Below are positions 16,472 to 24,525 of a DNA stretch of 64,000 nt, piece by piece. Source of the DNA: JANQRA01 sp035550735 (GTDB taxonomy: Bacteria > Actinomycetota > Acidimicrobiia > Spongiisociales > ZC4RG35); assembly GCA_035550735.1 (NCBI GenBank), contig DASZOM010000056.1, positions 1-64,000 of the forward strand, written 5' to 3'. Under the pieces are notes generated by a model, which ran no database searches, was not told the origin of the DNA, and was given only the letters and a program-made list of their open reading frames with translations. Positions within the stretch are counted from its first letter, which is position 1, and each line of letters begins with the position of its first letter. Position numbers and translations under genes: made by a program.

Positions 16472-18753
16472 GCAACAGGAACCCGGACGGCCGCGCCACC
16501 CGGCGTCGGGCCGACACATGGGACCGGATCAAGTTCCTGGTTCTGCTCCTGTTGATCATGGCCGGGAGCATCCTCAGCTCCCCCGACCTCGGATTCCTCG
16601 GCTTCGGTGAGGTGCTGGGCCACTACTTCGCAACCACCGCGGGCCGGGTGCTCGGGATCGTGTTCATGGTGGAGGTCCTGCGTCAGATCCACTATCTGGT
16701 CTCGGAGCGCTCGGCCGCATACCACTCCTTCTGGCACGACAGCTTCTTCGGCGGGTTCGAGCGGTTCGCACAGGGACACTTCAAGCCGTGGACCCGGTTC
16801 CGCGTGGGCCGGATGTTCCGCTGGGCGTTCTATCTGCTCATCCTGGGGGTGATCCTCGACTACTTCATCGACGAGGTCAGCTCTCCGATCGAGGCTCTCG
16901 TCGAGGCCCCCCGAACTCTGGTCGACGCCCTCCCCTTCATCTTCCAGCTCGCATTCGGGTTCCTCTTCGTCGCCGTCCAGTTCATCGGCATCTTCTGGCT
17001 GCTCTCCCGGGGCGGGATGGACGTGATCCTTCCCGAGGAGGTGACCACACGCTTCTCCGACGTATGGGGCCAGGACCACGTCCTCGAGATGATCAGGGAG
17101 AACATCGCCTTCCTGGAGAAGCCGGACGAGATCGAGGCGAAGGGCGGCTACATCCCCGGCGGCATCCTCTTGTGGGGGCCGCCGGGCACCGGGAAGACGC
17201 TGCTTGCCCAGGCGACGGCAGGTGAGACCGGTCGCCCCTTCGTCTTCGTCGAGCCCGGGGCGTTCATCAACATGTTCTTCGGGATCGGCGTGCTCAAGGT
17301 GAAGAGCCTGTATCGAAAGCTGCGCAAGCTCTCCCTACGCCACGGCGGGGTCATCGTATTCTTCGACGAGGCCGACGCCCTCGGCTCCCGCGGCCAGCTC
17401 GGTGGCGTTCCCCAGGGCCAGCTCGGCCATGTCTTGCGTGGCGACGCCGGCTTCGCCTGCAACGGGTTCTCCTATCTCAGCCCGGTCTCCCAACGGATGC
17501 TGGTCGACGAGTGGGGACGCAGCGCCGACACGACCCCTGCCGAGGCACCCCGTCTCCGTTGGGTGGACCGGATCGTCATGGGCGGCATGGGGATGGGTGG
17601 CGGCGGCATGGGAACACTGCAGGCCCTGCTCACCGAGATGAACGGTCTCACCAAGCCACGCGGCTTCATCAACCGGCTGCGCAAGCTGTTCGGCTTCCGG
17701 CCCAAGCCCCCGCCCAAGTACCGGATCCTCCACATCATGGCGACCAACATGCCCAACGCCCTGGACGAGGCGTTGCTGCGGCCGGGGCGGATCGACCGCA
17801 TGTACAAGGTGGGCTTCCCCTCCAAGGAGGGACGCCGTCAGACGATCGTCGGCTATCTGAACAAGGTGGAGCACCGGCTCGGCGAGGAGGAGATCACAAA
17901 GCTGGCGACGGTGACCCCCTACTACTCGGGGGCGATGATCAAGGACATGGTCAACGAGGCCCTGATCCTGGCGGTGCGCGACGACCGGGAGGCGATCGAG
18001 TGGCCGGACATCTGGAAGGCAAAGGCCCTCAAGGAGCTCGGCCCTCCCGAGGACGTCGACTACGTGCAGCGGGAGCGTCACGCCGTCGCAGTTCACGAGG
18101 CGTCACACGCGGTGACCGCCCACCTGCTCGGGGCTCATCGCCGCATCGACCTGGTGTCGATCGAGAAGCGCTCGTCCACCCTCGGCATGGTCAAGAGCCA
18201 GTCGGAGGAGGAGCGCTACACCCAATGGAAGTCGGAGTTCGAGACCGACATCATGGTGTCCCTCGCCTCGCTGGCGGGGGAGCGGCTCTTCTTCGAGAAC
18301 GACAACAGCTCCGGGGTCTCCGGTGACCTGAGCTCGGCCTCCCGGATCGCCGCTCTCATGGAAGGGTCGTTCGGCATGGGCTCCAGCCTCACATCGGCGT
18401 TGAACACTCGTCAGAACGCCGGCGGCGGTCCGGCCAATGCGGTGTCGGTGTCCCTCCGGGAGGATCGGGAGGCGATCGAGAAGAGCCTCGCTCACCTCTA
18501 CGAGGAGGTGGCGACCCTGCTCGAGGAGCATCGGGAGAAGGTGCTGGAGCTGGCGGCGGTGCTCGAGGAGCGCAAGAACATCTCCGGCGAGGAGGTGGCC
18601 GAGATCATGGGATCGTCACCCGGGTCACGCACCATGCGCGAGCCGAAGGGCTGGCAGGCCGTCTCCGATGTCGTGGCGGGCGAGCGTCAGCGCGAGGCCC
18701 TCCTTCGCCGCGAGCGTGGCCAGGTCCCGGTGGACGCCGACGTCGAGGACTGA
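16447..18753 (+). CDS. FtsH-like membrane AAA+ metalloprotease with extra insertions
   Basis: A 768-residue protein with several N-terminal membrane segments, then an AAA+ domain: Walker A GPPGTGKT (about residue 244), Walker B VIVFFDEAD (about 302), second region of homology MATNMPNALDEALLRPGRID (about 432). A peptidase M41 domain follows, with zinc motif HEASH (about 550) and a third ligand probably in SGVSGDLSS. Both activities look intact. It is not a standard FtsH: roughly 80 extra residues lie between Walker B and the SRH, including a Gly/Met loop (GGMGMGGGGMG) and a basic stretch (FRPKPPPK). ATG at 16447 overlaps the preceding lipoprotein gene. It probably degrades membrane or cytoplasmic proteins; substrates are unknown. 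Confidence 0.88.
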   Translation: MAREQEGLSNRNPDGRATRRRADTWDRIKFLVLLLLIMAGSILSSPDLGFLGFGEVLGHYFATTAGRVLGIVFMVEVLRQIHYLVSERSAAYHSFWHDSFFGGFERFAQGHFKPWTRFRVGRMFRWAFYLLILGVILDYFIDEVSSPIEALVEAPRTLVDALPFIFQLAFGFLFVAVQFIGIFWLLSRGGMDVILPEEVTTRFSDVWGQDHVLEMIRENIAFLEKPDEIEAKGGYIPGGILLWGPPGTGKTLLAQATAGETGRPFVFVEPGAFINMFFGIGVLKVKSLYRKLRKLSLRHGGVIVFFDEADALGSRGQLGGVPQGQLGHVLRGDAGFACNGFSYLSPVSQRMLVDEWGRSADTTPAEAPRLRWVDRIVMGGMGMGGGGMGTLQALLTEMNGLTKPRGFINRLRKLFGFRPKPPPKYRILHIMATNMPNALDEALLRPGRIDRMYKVGFPSKEGRRQTIVGYLNKVEHRLGEEEITKLATVTPYYSGAMIKDMVNEALILAVRDDREAIEWPDIWKAKALKELGPPEDVDYVQRERHAVAVHEASHAVTAHLLGAHRRIDLVSIEKRSSTLGMVKSQSEEERYTQWKSEFETDIMVSLASLAGERLFFENDNSSGVSGDLSSASRIAALMEGSFGMGSSLTSALNTRQNAGGGPANAVSVSLREDREAIEKSLAHLYEEVATLLEEHREKVLELAAVLEERKNISGEEVAEIMGSSPGSRTMREPKGWQAVSDVVAGERQREALLRRERGQVPVDADVED

Positions 18754-18759
18754 GCCGCT

Positions 18760-19995
18760 CTACACCCCCCAACCGGGGTCGCCGGCACGTCCGATGACGC
18801 AGTTGGTGGCTAGGGGGGCGCTGAAGTTGGGGTCGATGAGATCCTGGAGGAGCATGTCGCGCTCCCGTACCGCGATGATGTGACGTCCGTCGCCGACGGT
18901 CGCGGTGACTGCTCCCGCAACCGTCTCTGGAAGCTGATATGGCGTCGTCGAGCCGTCGGTGAAGTCGTACACGGTGATGGTCTCCTCGTCTGTGCGGAAA
19001 GCCATCGCGGTTGCGTCGAACCAACCCATCGGGTCCCCGTGCTCGTTGAGGGGGCCCTGGTTCTGGGGTGTGCCGGCACTGTCGTAGAGGGTGACACCGG
19101 CCTGATCGCCCGACTCGGCGTCCGCCCCGACGGCGACGAAAGCCGACCCGTCCTGTGAACCATAGGCGGCGACGGGGATCCCGAAGCTGGCGCCCACGGG
19201 GCTGACCCAGAGGGTCTGGTTGGTCCGGGGGTCGAAGGAAGCGATGGCCAGGTTGACGAATCCGGGCTGGTCGGGGATCTCCGCGGTGACAACCAGCAGG
19301 AGATTGTCCCCGACCACCCCAATGAGTCGCTGCGGATCCCAATCCTGGAACCCGTCGTCGGCGATGGGATCACCGGTCAGAAGGTCCACGATCTGGACCG
19401 GAGTGGTCTCGGTCACCGAATAGAAGCCGGTTGAGGTAGAAACCCACCTGGTGTCCTCGGGCGGGGTGATCCCGGTCAGTTGCCAGGTGTTGGCCAAGGG
19501 ATCGAACAGGACCAGCTTGCCGCCGACGACGATCGGGCGCGCCGTCTCCGATGGAGCGACCACGTCGTCCGCCTCCTCCAAGGGAACCTGGTCGTAGGCG
19601 GTCTGCACCGTGATCCCGATCATCCCTCGGGTGGAGTCGGCGGGGTTGGGTGCGAGGGTGATGGTGGCGGTCCCGGCGACACCGTCCCTGACGTACTCGA
19701 CCTCGATCTCCTCCCCGGGCCCGTAGCCGGTCATCAACTCGGACAACGCCGGCCTGGTCTCGGTGGGGGACCCCTCGATGGCGGTGATGATGTCTCCGTC
19801 CTCGAGCGCCCCGACTGCCGCCCCGTCGCCGGTGACGGAGAGGACGGTGACCCCTTGCGGCTCACCCACGCTGAGCAGGCATCCCAGCGGCTCGGGGACG
19901 GCCTCGGCGACGTCGGGCAGCGGGCTCCGTTCCGGGGGCTGGGCAGCACACCCGGCGATCAAAACGACAGTGAGCCCGGCCAGGAGGCGCCGCAT
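18760..19995 (-). CDS. Lipoprotein with PDZ domain and beta-propeller-like region
   Basis: 411 residues starting with a signal peptide and lipobox (LIAGC, Cys at about 16). Residues about 48-115 form a PDZ domain (QGVTVLSVTGDGAAVGALEDGDIITAIEG), a module that binds C-terminal or extended peptides at the membrane. The rest is a series of beta-rich repeats (TTPVQIVDLLTG, LAIASFDPRTNQTLW) resembling a PQQ-like or WD propeller. There is no protease triad. It converges on the FtsH-like gene with six bases between stops. A role as an extracytoplasmic scaffold or sensor is inference. Confidence 0.78.
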   Translation of the reverse strand: MRRLLAGLTVVLIAGCAAQPPERSPLPDVAEAVPEPLGCLLSVGEPQGVTVLSVTGDGAAVGALEDGDIITAIEGSPTETRPALSELMTGYGPGEEIEVEYVRDGVAGTATITLAPNPADSTRGMIGITVQTAYDQVPLEEADDVVAPSETARPIVVGGKLVLFDPLANTWQLTGITPPEDTRWVSTSTGFYSVTETTPVQIVDLLTGDPIADDGFQDWDPQRLIGVVGDNLLLVVTAEIPDQPGFVNLAIASFDPRTNQTLWVSPVGASFGIPVAAYGSQDGSAFVAVGADAESGDQAGVTLYDSAGTPQNQGPLNEHGDPMGWFDATAMAFRTDEETITVYDFTDGSTTPYQLPETVAGAVTATVGDGRHIIAVRERDMLLQDLIDPNFSAPLATNCVIGRAGDPGWGV

Positions 19996-20067
19996 TCCGG
20001 GAAATCTACGACCAAGGCCGATCTAACGCTGACCTATACGGTCAGCCGGAACGCCGTCGTCGACGAC

Positions 20068-20775
20068 TCAGACCTCGATCTCCCAGATCCGAGCCGTCCA
20101 CTGGAATCGGCTGCCCCGTTGCTTGAGGGCGATGACTTTGTCCTTGAGCATCCGCAGGACTGCGGGATCCTCGGCAAGGGCGCTGGGCAGGGGGATGTTG
20201 CGCTCTGCGAGCTGTTTCATCGACCCGAACACCTGCTTGGCCCGCTCCAGGATGCTCCCTTCGTCCTGCAACGACCCGGTGGGCAGGAAGAGGCGGCCGC
20301 CCTTCTTGAGCAGTCGCTTCGACTCCTCGATCATGCGCATCGGCAATTCGGCGCCGGTGGGCCCGCCGGACAGGCCCGACGGGAACCAGCCGGAGACGGC
20401 GGCGATCTCGTCGGGGATGCCCGAGACGTCGCCGATGATGACGTCAGGCTCCACATCGGGGGCGAGTGGCTCGAACATGTCGCCCTCGGCGAACACCACC
20501 CGGTCGGAGACACCGTGGGTGGCGGCGTTGGCATTCGCCACCTCGACCGTCCCCTCGGCGGCGTCGACACCGAACACACGAGAGGCGCCCAGCTTGGCGG
20601 CGATTATGGAGAGGATGCCCGACCCGCAGCCGACATCTACGACCACGCTCCCCGGGCGGAAGTCGAGGGCGTCTGCGAGCAGGGTGGAAATCGTGCTGGG
20701 CCGAAAGGTCGCGTCACCGACGGCCAATTCCATCGGGCCGAAGCGGCCTTTCCAGGTGAATGTCTCGCCGGTCAT
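20068..20775 (-). CDS. Class I SAM-dependent methyltransferase
   Basis: A 235-residue Rossmann-fold methyltransferase with motif I VVDVGCGSGILSIIAAKLG and an acidic motif II loop (VFGVDAAEGTVEVA), followed by VIIGDVSG at the motif IV position. The layout resembles the L11/PrmA-type and protein-arginine methyltransferases, so the substrate may be a protein side chain or a small molecule. ATG at 20775 is chosen over 20808, whose codon lies inside an inverted repeat. It is divergent from the sugar transferase operon. Confidence 0.8.
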   Translation of the reverse strand: MTGETFTWKGRFGPMELAVGDATFRPSTISTLLADALDFRPGSVVVDVGCGSGILSIIAAKLGASRVFGVDAAEGTVEVANANAATHGVSDRVVFAEGDMFEPLAPDVEPDVIIGDVSGIPDEIAAVSGWFPSGLSGGPTGAELPMRMIEESKRLLKKGGRLFLPTGSLQDEGSILERAKQVFGSMKQLAERNIPLPSALAEDPAVLRMLKDKVIALKQRGSRFQWTARIWEIEV

Positions 20776-20794
20776 GCACGGACTGTACCCGTTG

Positions 20795-20818
20795 GTAGGG
20801 CCAACCATTCGGCCCTAC
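20795..20818. promoter_or_regulatory. Perfect 8-bp inverted repeat between divergent genes
   Basis: GTAGGGCC and GGCCCTAC flank an 8-base spacer in the divergent promoter region of the methyltransferase and the sugar transferase operon. Position and symmetry suit a dimeric repressor operator. No T tract follows on either strand, which argues against a terminator. Confidence 0.4.
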
Positions 20819-20885
20819 AGGAATGCTCTCGGGTGCCAGAGCCGCCTCTAGTGGGCGGGAGCGAGCCGGTTTAGTATCACCCTGG

Positions 20886-21509
20886 GTGAACGTGGGAAGC
20901 AGATCTCAGGGACTGGGGGCCAAACGCGTCTTCGATGTGGTGTTGACCCTGCTGGCCGCACCGATCTGGGTGCCGGTCCTGATCGTGCTTGCCCTCGTGA
21001 TCAGACTCACCCAGGGCGCTCCCGTCCTCTTCCGCCAGACCCGGCCCGGTTACAAGGGCGAGCCCTTTCGTTTGATCAAGTTTCGCAGCATGACCGACGA
21101 CCGCCACGAGAATGGGGAGCTCCTGCCCGACGGAGAGCGGATCTCGGCAATCGGGGGCTTCCTGCGCAAGACCAGCCTCGACGAGCTGCCCGAGCTGCTC
21201 AACGTGCTCCGTGGCGAGATGAGCCTGGTAGGTCCCCGTCCCCTCCTCATGGAGTATCTGGACCGATACACACCGGAGCAGATGAGAAGGCATGACGTGC
21301 CTCCCGGGATGACGGGTTGGGCCCAGGTGAACGGGCGCAACGATCTGACCTGGGACGAGAAATTCGCGCTAGACACGTGGTACGTGGACAATCACTCCAT
21401 CCTCCTCGACCTGCGCATCCTCGCCCGGACCGTCGGACAGGTCCTCGCACGAGAGGGGATCAGCGCCGAAGGGCACGCCACCATGCCCAAATTCGGGGAG
21501 GAGACATGA
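20886..21509 (+). CDS. PglC-type phosphoglycosyl transferase
   Basis: About 207 residues: the small monotopic polyprenyl-phosphate phosphoglycosyl transferase (bacterial sugar transferase) family. A hydrophobic re-entrant N-terminal segment (VLTLLAAPIWVPVLIVLALV) is followed by FRQTRPGYKG, IKFRSM, the catalytic Asp-Glu pair in TSLDELPELLNVLRG, and SLVGPRPLL. It transfers a phospho-sugar from a UDP-sugar to undecaprenyl phosphate at the cytoplasmic face. GTG at 20886 is the chosen start, but no clear ribosome site is seen. It is the first gene of a four-gene operon whose last gene encodes a sugar acyltransferase, and it overlaps E1-alpha by four bases. Confidence 0.88.
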   Translation: MNVGSRSQGLGAKRVFDVVLTLLAAPIWVPVLIVLALVIRLTQGAPVLFRQTRPGYKGEPFRLIKFRSMTDDRHENGELLPDGERISAIGGFLRKTSLDELPELLNVLRGEMSLVGPRPLLMEYLDRYTPEQMRRHDVPPGMTGWAQVNGRNDLTWDEKFALDTWYVDNHSILLDLRILARTVGQVLAREGISAEGHATMPKFGEET

Positions 21510-22408
21510 GAGACAGCGCGGCGAGATACCGGGCGATGCTCCGAATTCGGCGCTTCGAGGAGACCATTCTCGACAAGTTCGCCACCGGGATCTTCCACGG
21601 GACCACCCACACCTACATCGGCGAGGAGGCCAACGCGGTAGGTGTCCTCGAACACGTTCGAGACGGTGACTCCGTCTTCTCCAACCACCGCTGTCACGGC
21701 CATTTCCTCGCGTATGGCGGCGACATGCGCGCCCTCTTCGCCGAGCTCATGGGCAAGGCAACGGGGGTGTGCGGCGGCCGGGGCGGGTCGCAGCACATCC
21801 ACTGGCGGAACTTCTATTCGAACGGCGTCCTCGGATCGACCATCCCGGTGGCGACCGGAGTCGGCCTCGCCGGACGGCTCAGAGGAGGCGACGACGTGGT
21901 GGTCGTCTTCATGGGCGACGGTGCCCTCGGGGAGGGCGTCATCTACGAGTCTCTCAACATGGCCGCTCTCTGGCGGGCTCCGGTGCTGTACGTCGTGGAG
22001 AACAACCGCATCGCCCAGACCACACCCATCGAGCTTGCGATGGCGGGAGGCATACCCGGCCGGTTCGAGGCCTTCGGTGTCCCCGCTCGCGACCTCACCT
22101 CCTCCGACGTCGAGGAGGTCGCGGCGACGGCGGGCGATGTCATCGAGGAGGTTCGGGAGACAGGCGAGCCACGTGCTCTCGTGATCGACACCAGGCGCTT
22201 CGCACCGCACTCCAAGGGTGACGACACCAGGGCGGAGTCCGAGATCGCCGAGATGCGGGCGAACTGGGACCCGCTCGTGATACACGCTTCCCGTCTCGGC
22301 GAGGGTGAACGCGAGACGATCACCGAAGAGGTGAATGCCGAAGTGGAGCAGGCGTTCACCACGGCGCTCGGCGATCCGGAGCCCCGGGTCGAGGTGGGGG
22401 CGGCGTGA
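21506..22408 (+). CDS. 2-oxoacid dehydrogenase-like E1 alpha subunit
   Basis: 300 residues, E1-alpha of the acetoin/pyruvate dehydrogenase type. The ThDP motif runs from MGDGALGEG to VENN, and GRGGSQHIHW and GVPARDL match acetoin/pyruvate-type enzymes more than the branched-chain type. With E1-beta it would decarboxylate a 2-oxoacid using ThDP and reductively acylate a lipoyl lysine. ATG overlaps the sugar transferase stop (ATGA) and its stop overlaps the E1-beta GTG, so the genes are translationally coupled. The partner lipoyl protein in this operon is the acyltransferase fusion; no ordinary E2 is present. Confidence 0.88.
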   Translation: MRDSAARYRAMLRIRRFEETILDKFATGIFHGTTHTYIGEEANAVGVLEHVRDGDSVFSNHRCHGHFLAYGGDMRALFAELMGKATGVCGGRGGSQHIHWRNFYSNGVLGSTIPVATGVGLAGRLRGGDDVVVVFMGDGALGEGVIYESLNMAALWRAPVLYVVENNRIAQTTPIELAMAGGIPGRFEAFGVPARDLTSSDVEEVAATAGDVIEEVRETGEPRALVIDTRRFAPHSKGDDTRAESEIAEMRANWDPLVIHASRLGEGERETITEEVNAEVEQAFTTALGDPEPRVEVGAA

Positions 22409-23430
22409 CGACTGTCCTCGAGTCGCTGAACGCCGGCCTCCATGCCGCCATGGAGACGGATGCGAGCGTCTACGTCCTCGGTGAGGACGTTCTCGACCCC
22501 TACGGCGGCGCCTTCAAGGTGACGCGTGGGCTCTCCAACGCCTATCCGGAACGGGTCATCACCACGCCCGTGTCGGAGGCGGGCTTCGTCGGAGTGGCCA
22601 CTGGTCTGGCGCTCAGCGGCCTCCGCCCGGTGGTAGAGGTCATGTTCGGTGACTTCGTCACACTGATCACCGACCAGGTCGTCAACGGCCTGTCCAAGTA
22701 CGGGTGGATGTACGGGGGGAGCCTGGACATCCCGATCGTGATCCGCACCCCGATGGGTGGCCGCCGCGGGTATGGCCCCACCCACAGCCAGACCTTGGAG
22801 AAGCTCTTCCTCGGAGTGCCCGGGCTTCGAGTGCTGGCGCCTTCGGCCTTCCTCGACCCGGGGGCCCTGTTGAAGGCTGCGATCGACGATCCGGGCCCGG
22901 TCCTGTTCGTGGAGAACAAACTCCAGTATCAGCGGAGGCTGGACGACCCGATGTTCTCCGCCCTGGCGATCCAGCACGACCGTCAGGAGGGCTATGCCTC
23001 CGCTGCCACCGCCGGAGTGGCCGGTGCTCCCCGGCCGCAGCTCACCATCGCGGCGTATGGCGACATGGCGGAGCGAGCCGGCGAGGCCCAGATCAAGATG
23101 GCCTACGAGCTCGAGATCTTCTCCGAGCTCGTCGTCCTGGAACAGCTCGACCCACTCGGACCGGGTGGCGATCTCCCCCGTCCGCTTCAGGACTCGCTGC
23201 GACGCACGGGATGTCTGCTCACCGTGGAGGAGGGCACATTCACCCACGGATGGGGCGCCGAAGTGCTCGCCCGGGCGGTGGAGGCATCCTCCCAGAAGCT
23301 CGCCGTCGCCCGGGTCGCCGCATTGGACAGCCCGGTGCCGGCCTCCCGTGCCCTGGAGGCGTTGGTCCTGCCCGACATCGACTCCGTCGTTGGTGCTGCT
23401 CAGAAGCTGATAGCCGCCCTCGATGGCTGA
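22405..23430 (+). CDS. 2-oxoacid dehydrogenase-like E1 beta subunit
   Basis: 341 residues, E1-beta (transketolase pyrimidine-binding plus C-terminal domain). Recognisable parts are LGEDVLDPYGGAFKVTRGL, TTPVSEAGFVGVATGLALSG (with the conserved Glu that activates ThDP), and RTPMGGRRGYGPTHSQTLE. It starts with GTG overlapping the E1-alpha stop, and its last eight bases overlap the lipoyl-acyltransferase fusion. It completes a heterotetrameric E1 distinct from the fused E1 at the left of the window. The acyl group made cannot be predicted. Confidence 0.88.
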   Translation: MTTVLESLNAGLHAAMETDASVYVLGEDVLDPYGGAFKVTRGLSNAYPERVITTPVSEAGFVGVATGLALSGLRPVVEVMFGDFVTLITDQVVNGLSKYGWMYGGSLDIPIVIRTPMGGRRGYGPTHSQTLEKLFLGVPGLRVLAPSAFLDPGALLKAAIDDPGPVLFVENKLQYQRRLDDPMFSALAIQHDRQEGYASAATAGVAGAPRPQLTIAAYGDMAERAGEAQIKMAYELEIFSELVVLEQLDPLGPGGDLPRPLQDSLRRTGCLLTVEEGTFTHGWGAEVLARAVEASSQKLAVARVAALDSPVPASRALEALVLPDIDSVVGAAQKLIAALDG

Positions 23431-24496
23431 CCCCATCGTCGTCGAGGTCCCGCTCGTCAATCCCAACGAGCCGGATGCAATGGTGGTCGACGTGGCCGTC
23501 GCCGAAGGCGGCCATGTCTCCGAGGGTGATGTCCTCTGCTCGCTGGAGACGTCGAAGTCGGTCGAGGACGTGTATGCCGAGGCTGCCGGCTTCGTGTTCG
23601 GGCTCGCCGCGAAGCTGGGAACCATGGTGTCCGCCGGTGGGATCCTGTGCTACCTCTCGGACGACCCGGACTTCGTTACTCCCCATCAGGCAGATGCGGA
23701 TCCGGCCGACACGGTGCCCGGTGACCTGCGCATCACCGAGCCGGCGCTGGCCGTGGCCCGCGAGCTTGGAGTCGATCTGGGCACCCTCCCCGTCGGAGTC
23801 CTGGTCACCGAGCGTCATGTGCGCGAGGCGGCGGGCGCCGGAGGAGCGGAGGTCCCTGCCGACCCGAGGGCCGTTTTGATCTTTGGCGCAGGCGGGCACG
23901 GGAAGACACTCATCGAGCTGATTCGCGCCACGGGTGACCTGGAGGTGGCCGGGGTGGTGGACGACCACCTCGCCAAGGGCACAGATGTCCTCGGCGTCCC
24001 CGTCCTGGGCAGTCGCGAGGACCTGGCCTCCATCCGCGGCGAGGGGATCGGGCAGGCGGTCAACGCCATCGGTGGCATCACCAACATGGCGGTCCGCGTC
24101 GAGGTGACTCGCTCGTTGCTGGCCCGCGGCTTCACGATGCCGACATTGGTTCACCCGACCGCATTCGTCGAGGCCAGCGCCCGGATAGGCGCCGGTTCCC
24201 AGATCCTGGCCCACTCTTACGTCGGGTCGGATGCGATCATCGGCGTCGGGGCGATCATCAACACCGGGGCGGTCGTCTCGCACGACTGCGTCCTCGCCGA
24301 CCATGTCAATCTGTCGCCGGGGTGCCTGCTTGCGGGTGGTGTCGACGTCGGCGAGGCCACGTTGCTGGGTATGGGCGTGACCACCTACCTCGGCATCGCC
24401 GTCGGTGCCAATGTGCGTGCCGGCAACGGCGCCATCATCAGCGCCCCGGTGCCGGACGGGCGGCGGATCGCGGCGGGCTCGGTCTGGGACGGCTAG
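23423..24496 (+). CDS. Lipoyl domain and subunit-binding domain fused to a PglD/NeuD-type sugar N-acyltransferase
   Basis: 357 residues in three parts. Residues 1-80 are a lipoyl domain with the modifiable lysine at about 45 in ETSKSVEDV and the usual glycines. Residues about 102-138 look like the peripheral subunit-binding domain of E2 proteins (ITEPALAVARELGVDLGTL...VTERHVREA). Residues about 147-357 are a PglD/NeuD acyltransferase: UDP-sugar motif FGAGGHGK, a left-handed beta-helix, and the proposed catalytic His in VVSHDCVLADHVNLSPG. The E2 catalytic core (with its HxxxD motif) is absent. Known PglD proteins use acetyl-CoA to acetylate a UDP-4-amino-sugar; I infer that here the donor is acyl-lipoyl made by the E1 encoded just upstream. 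I know of no characterised protein with this build. Confidence 0.88.
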   Translation: MADPIVVEVPLVNPNEPDAMVVDVAVAEGGHVSEGDVLCSLETSKSVEDVYAEAAGFVFGLAAKLGTMVSAGGILCYLSDDPDFVTPHQADADPADTVPGDLRITEPALAVARELGVDLGTLPVGVLVTERHVREAAGAGGAEVPADPRAVLIFGAGGHGKTLIELIRATGDLEVAGVVDDHLAKGTDVLGVPVLGSREDLASIRGEGIGQAVNAIGGITNMAVRVEVTRSLLARGFTMPTLVHPTAFVEASARIGAGSQILAHSYVGSDAIIGVGAIINTGAVVSHDCVLADHVNLSPGCLLAGGVDVGEATLLGMGVTTYLGIAVGANVRAGNGAIISAPVPDGRRIAAGSVWDG

Positions 24497-24525
24497 CGCT
24501 CCGATCTTCGGCATACCCTGGGCAC

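Noticed and set aside
21943..23625. A 560-residue minus-strand frame
   Set aside because: It covers the E1 genes on the opposite strand and contains no recognisable domain.
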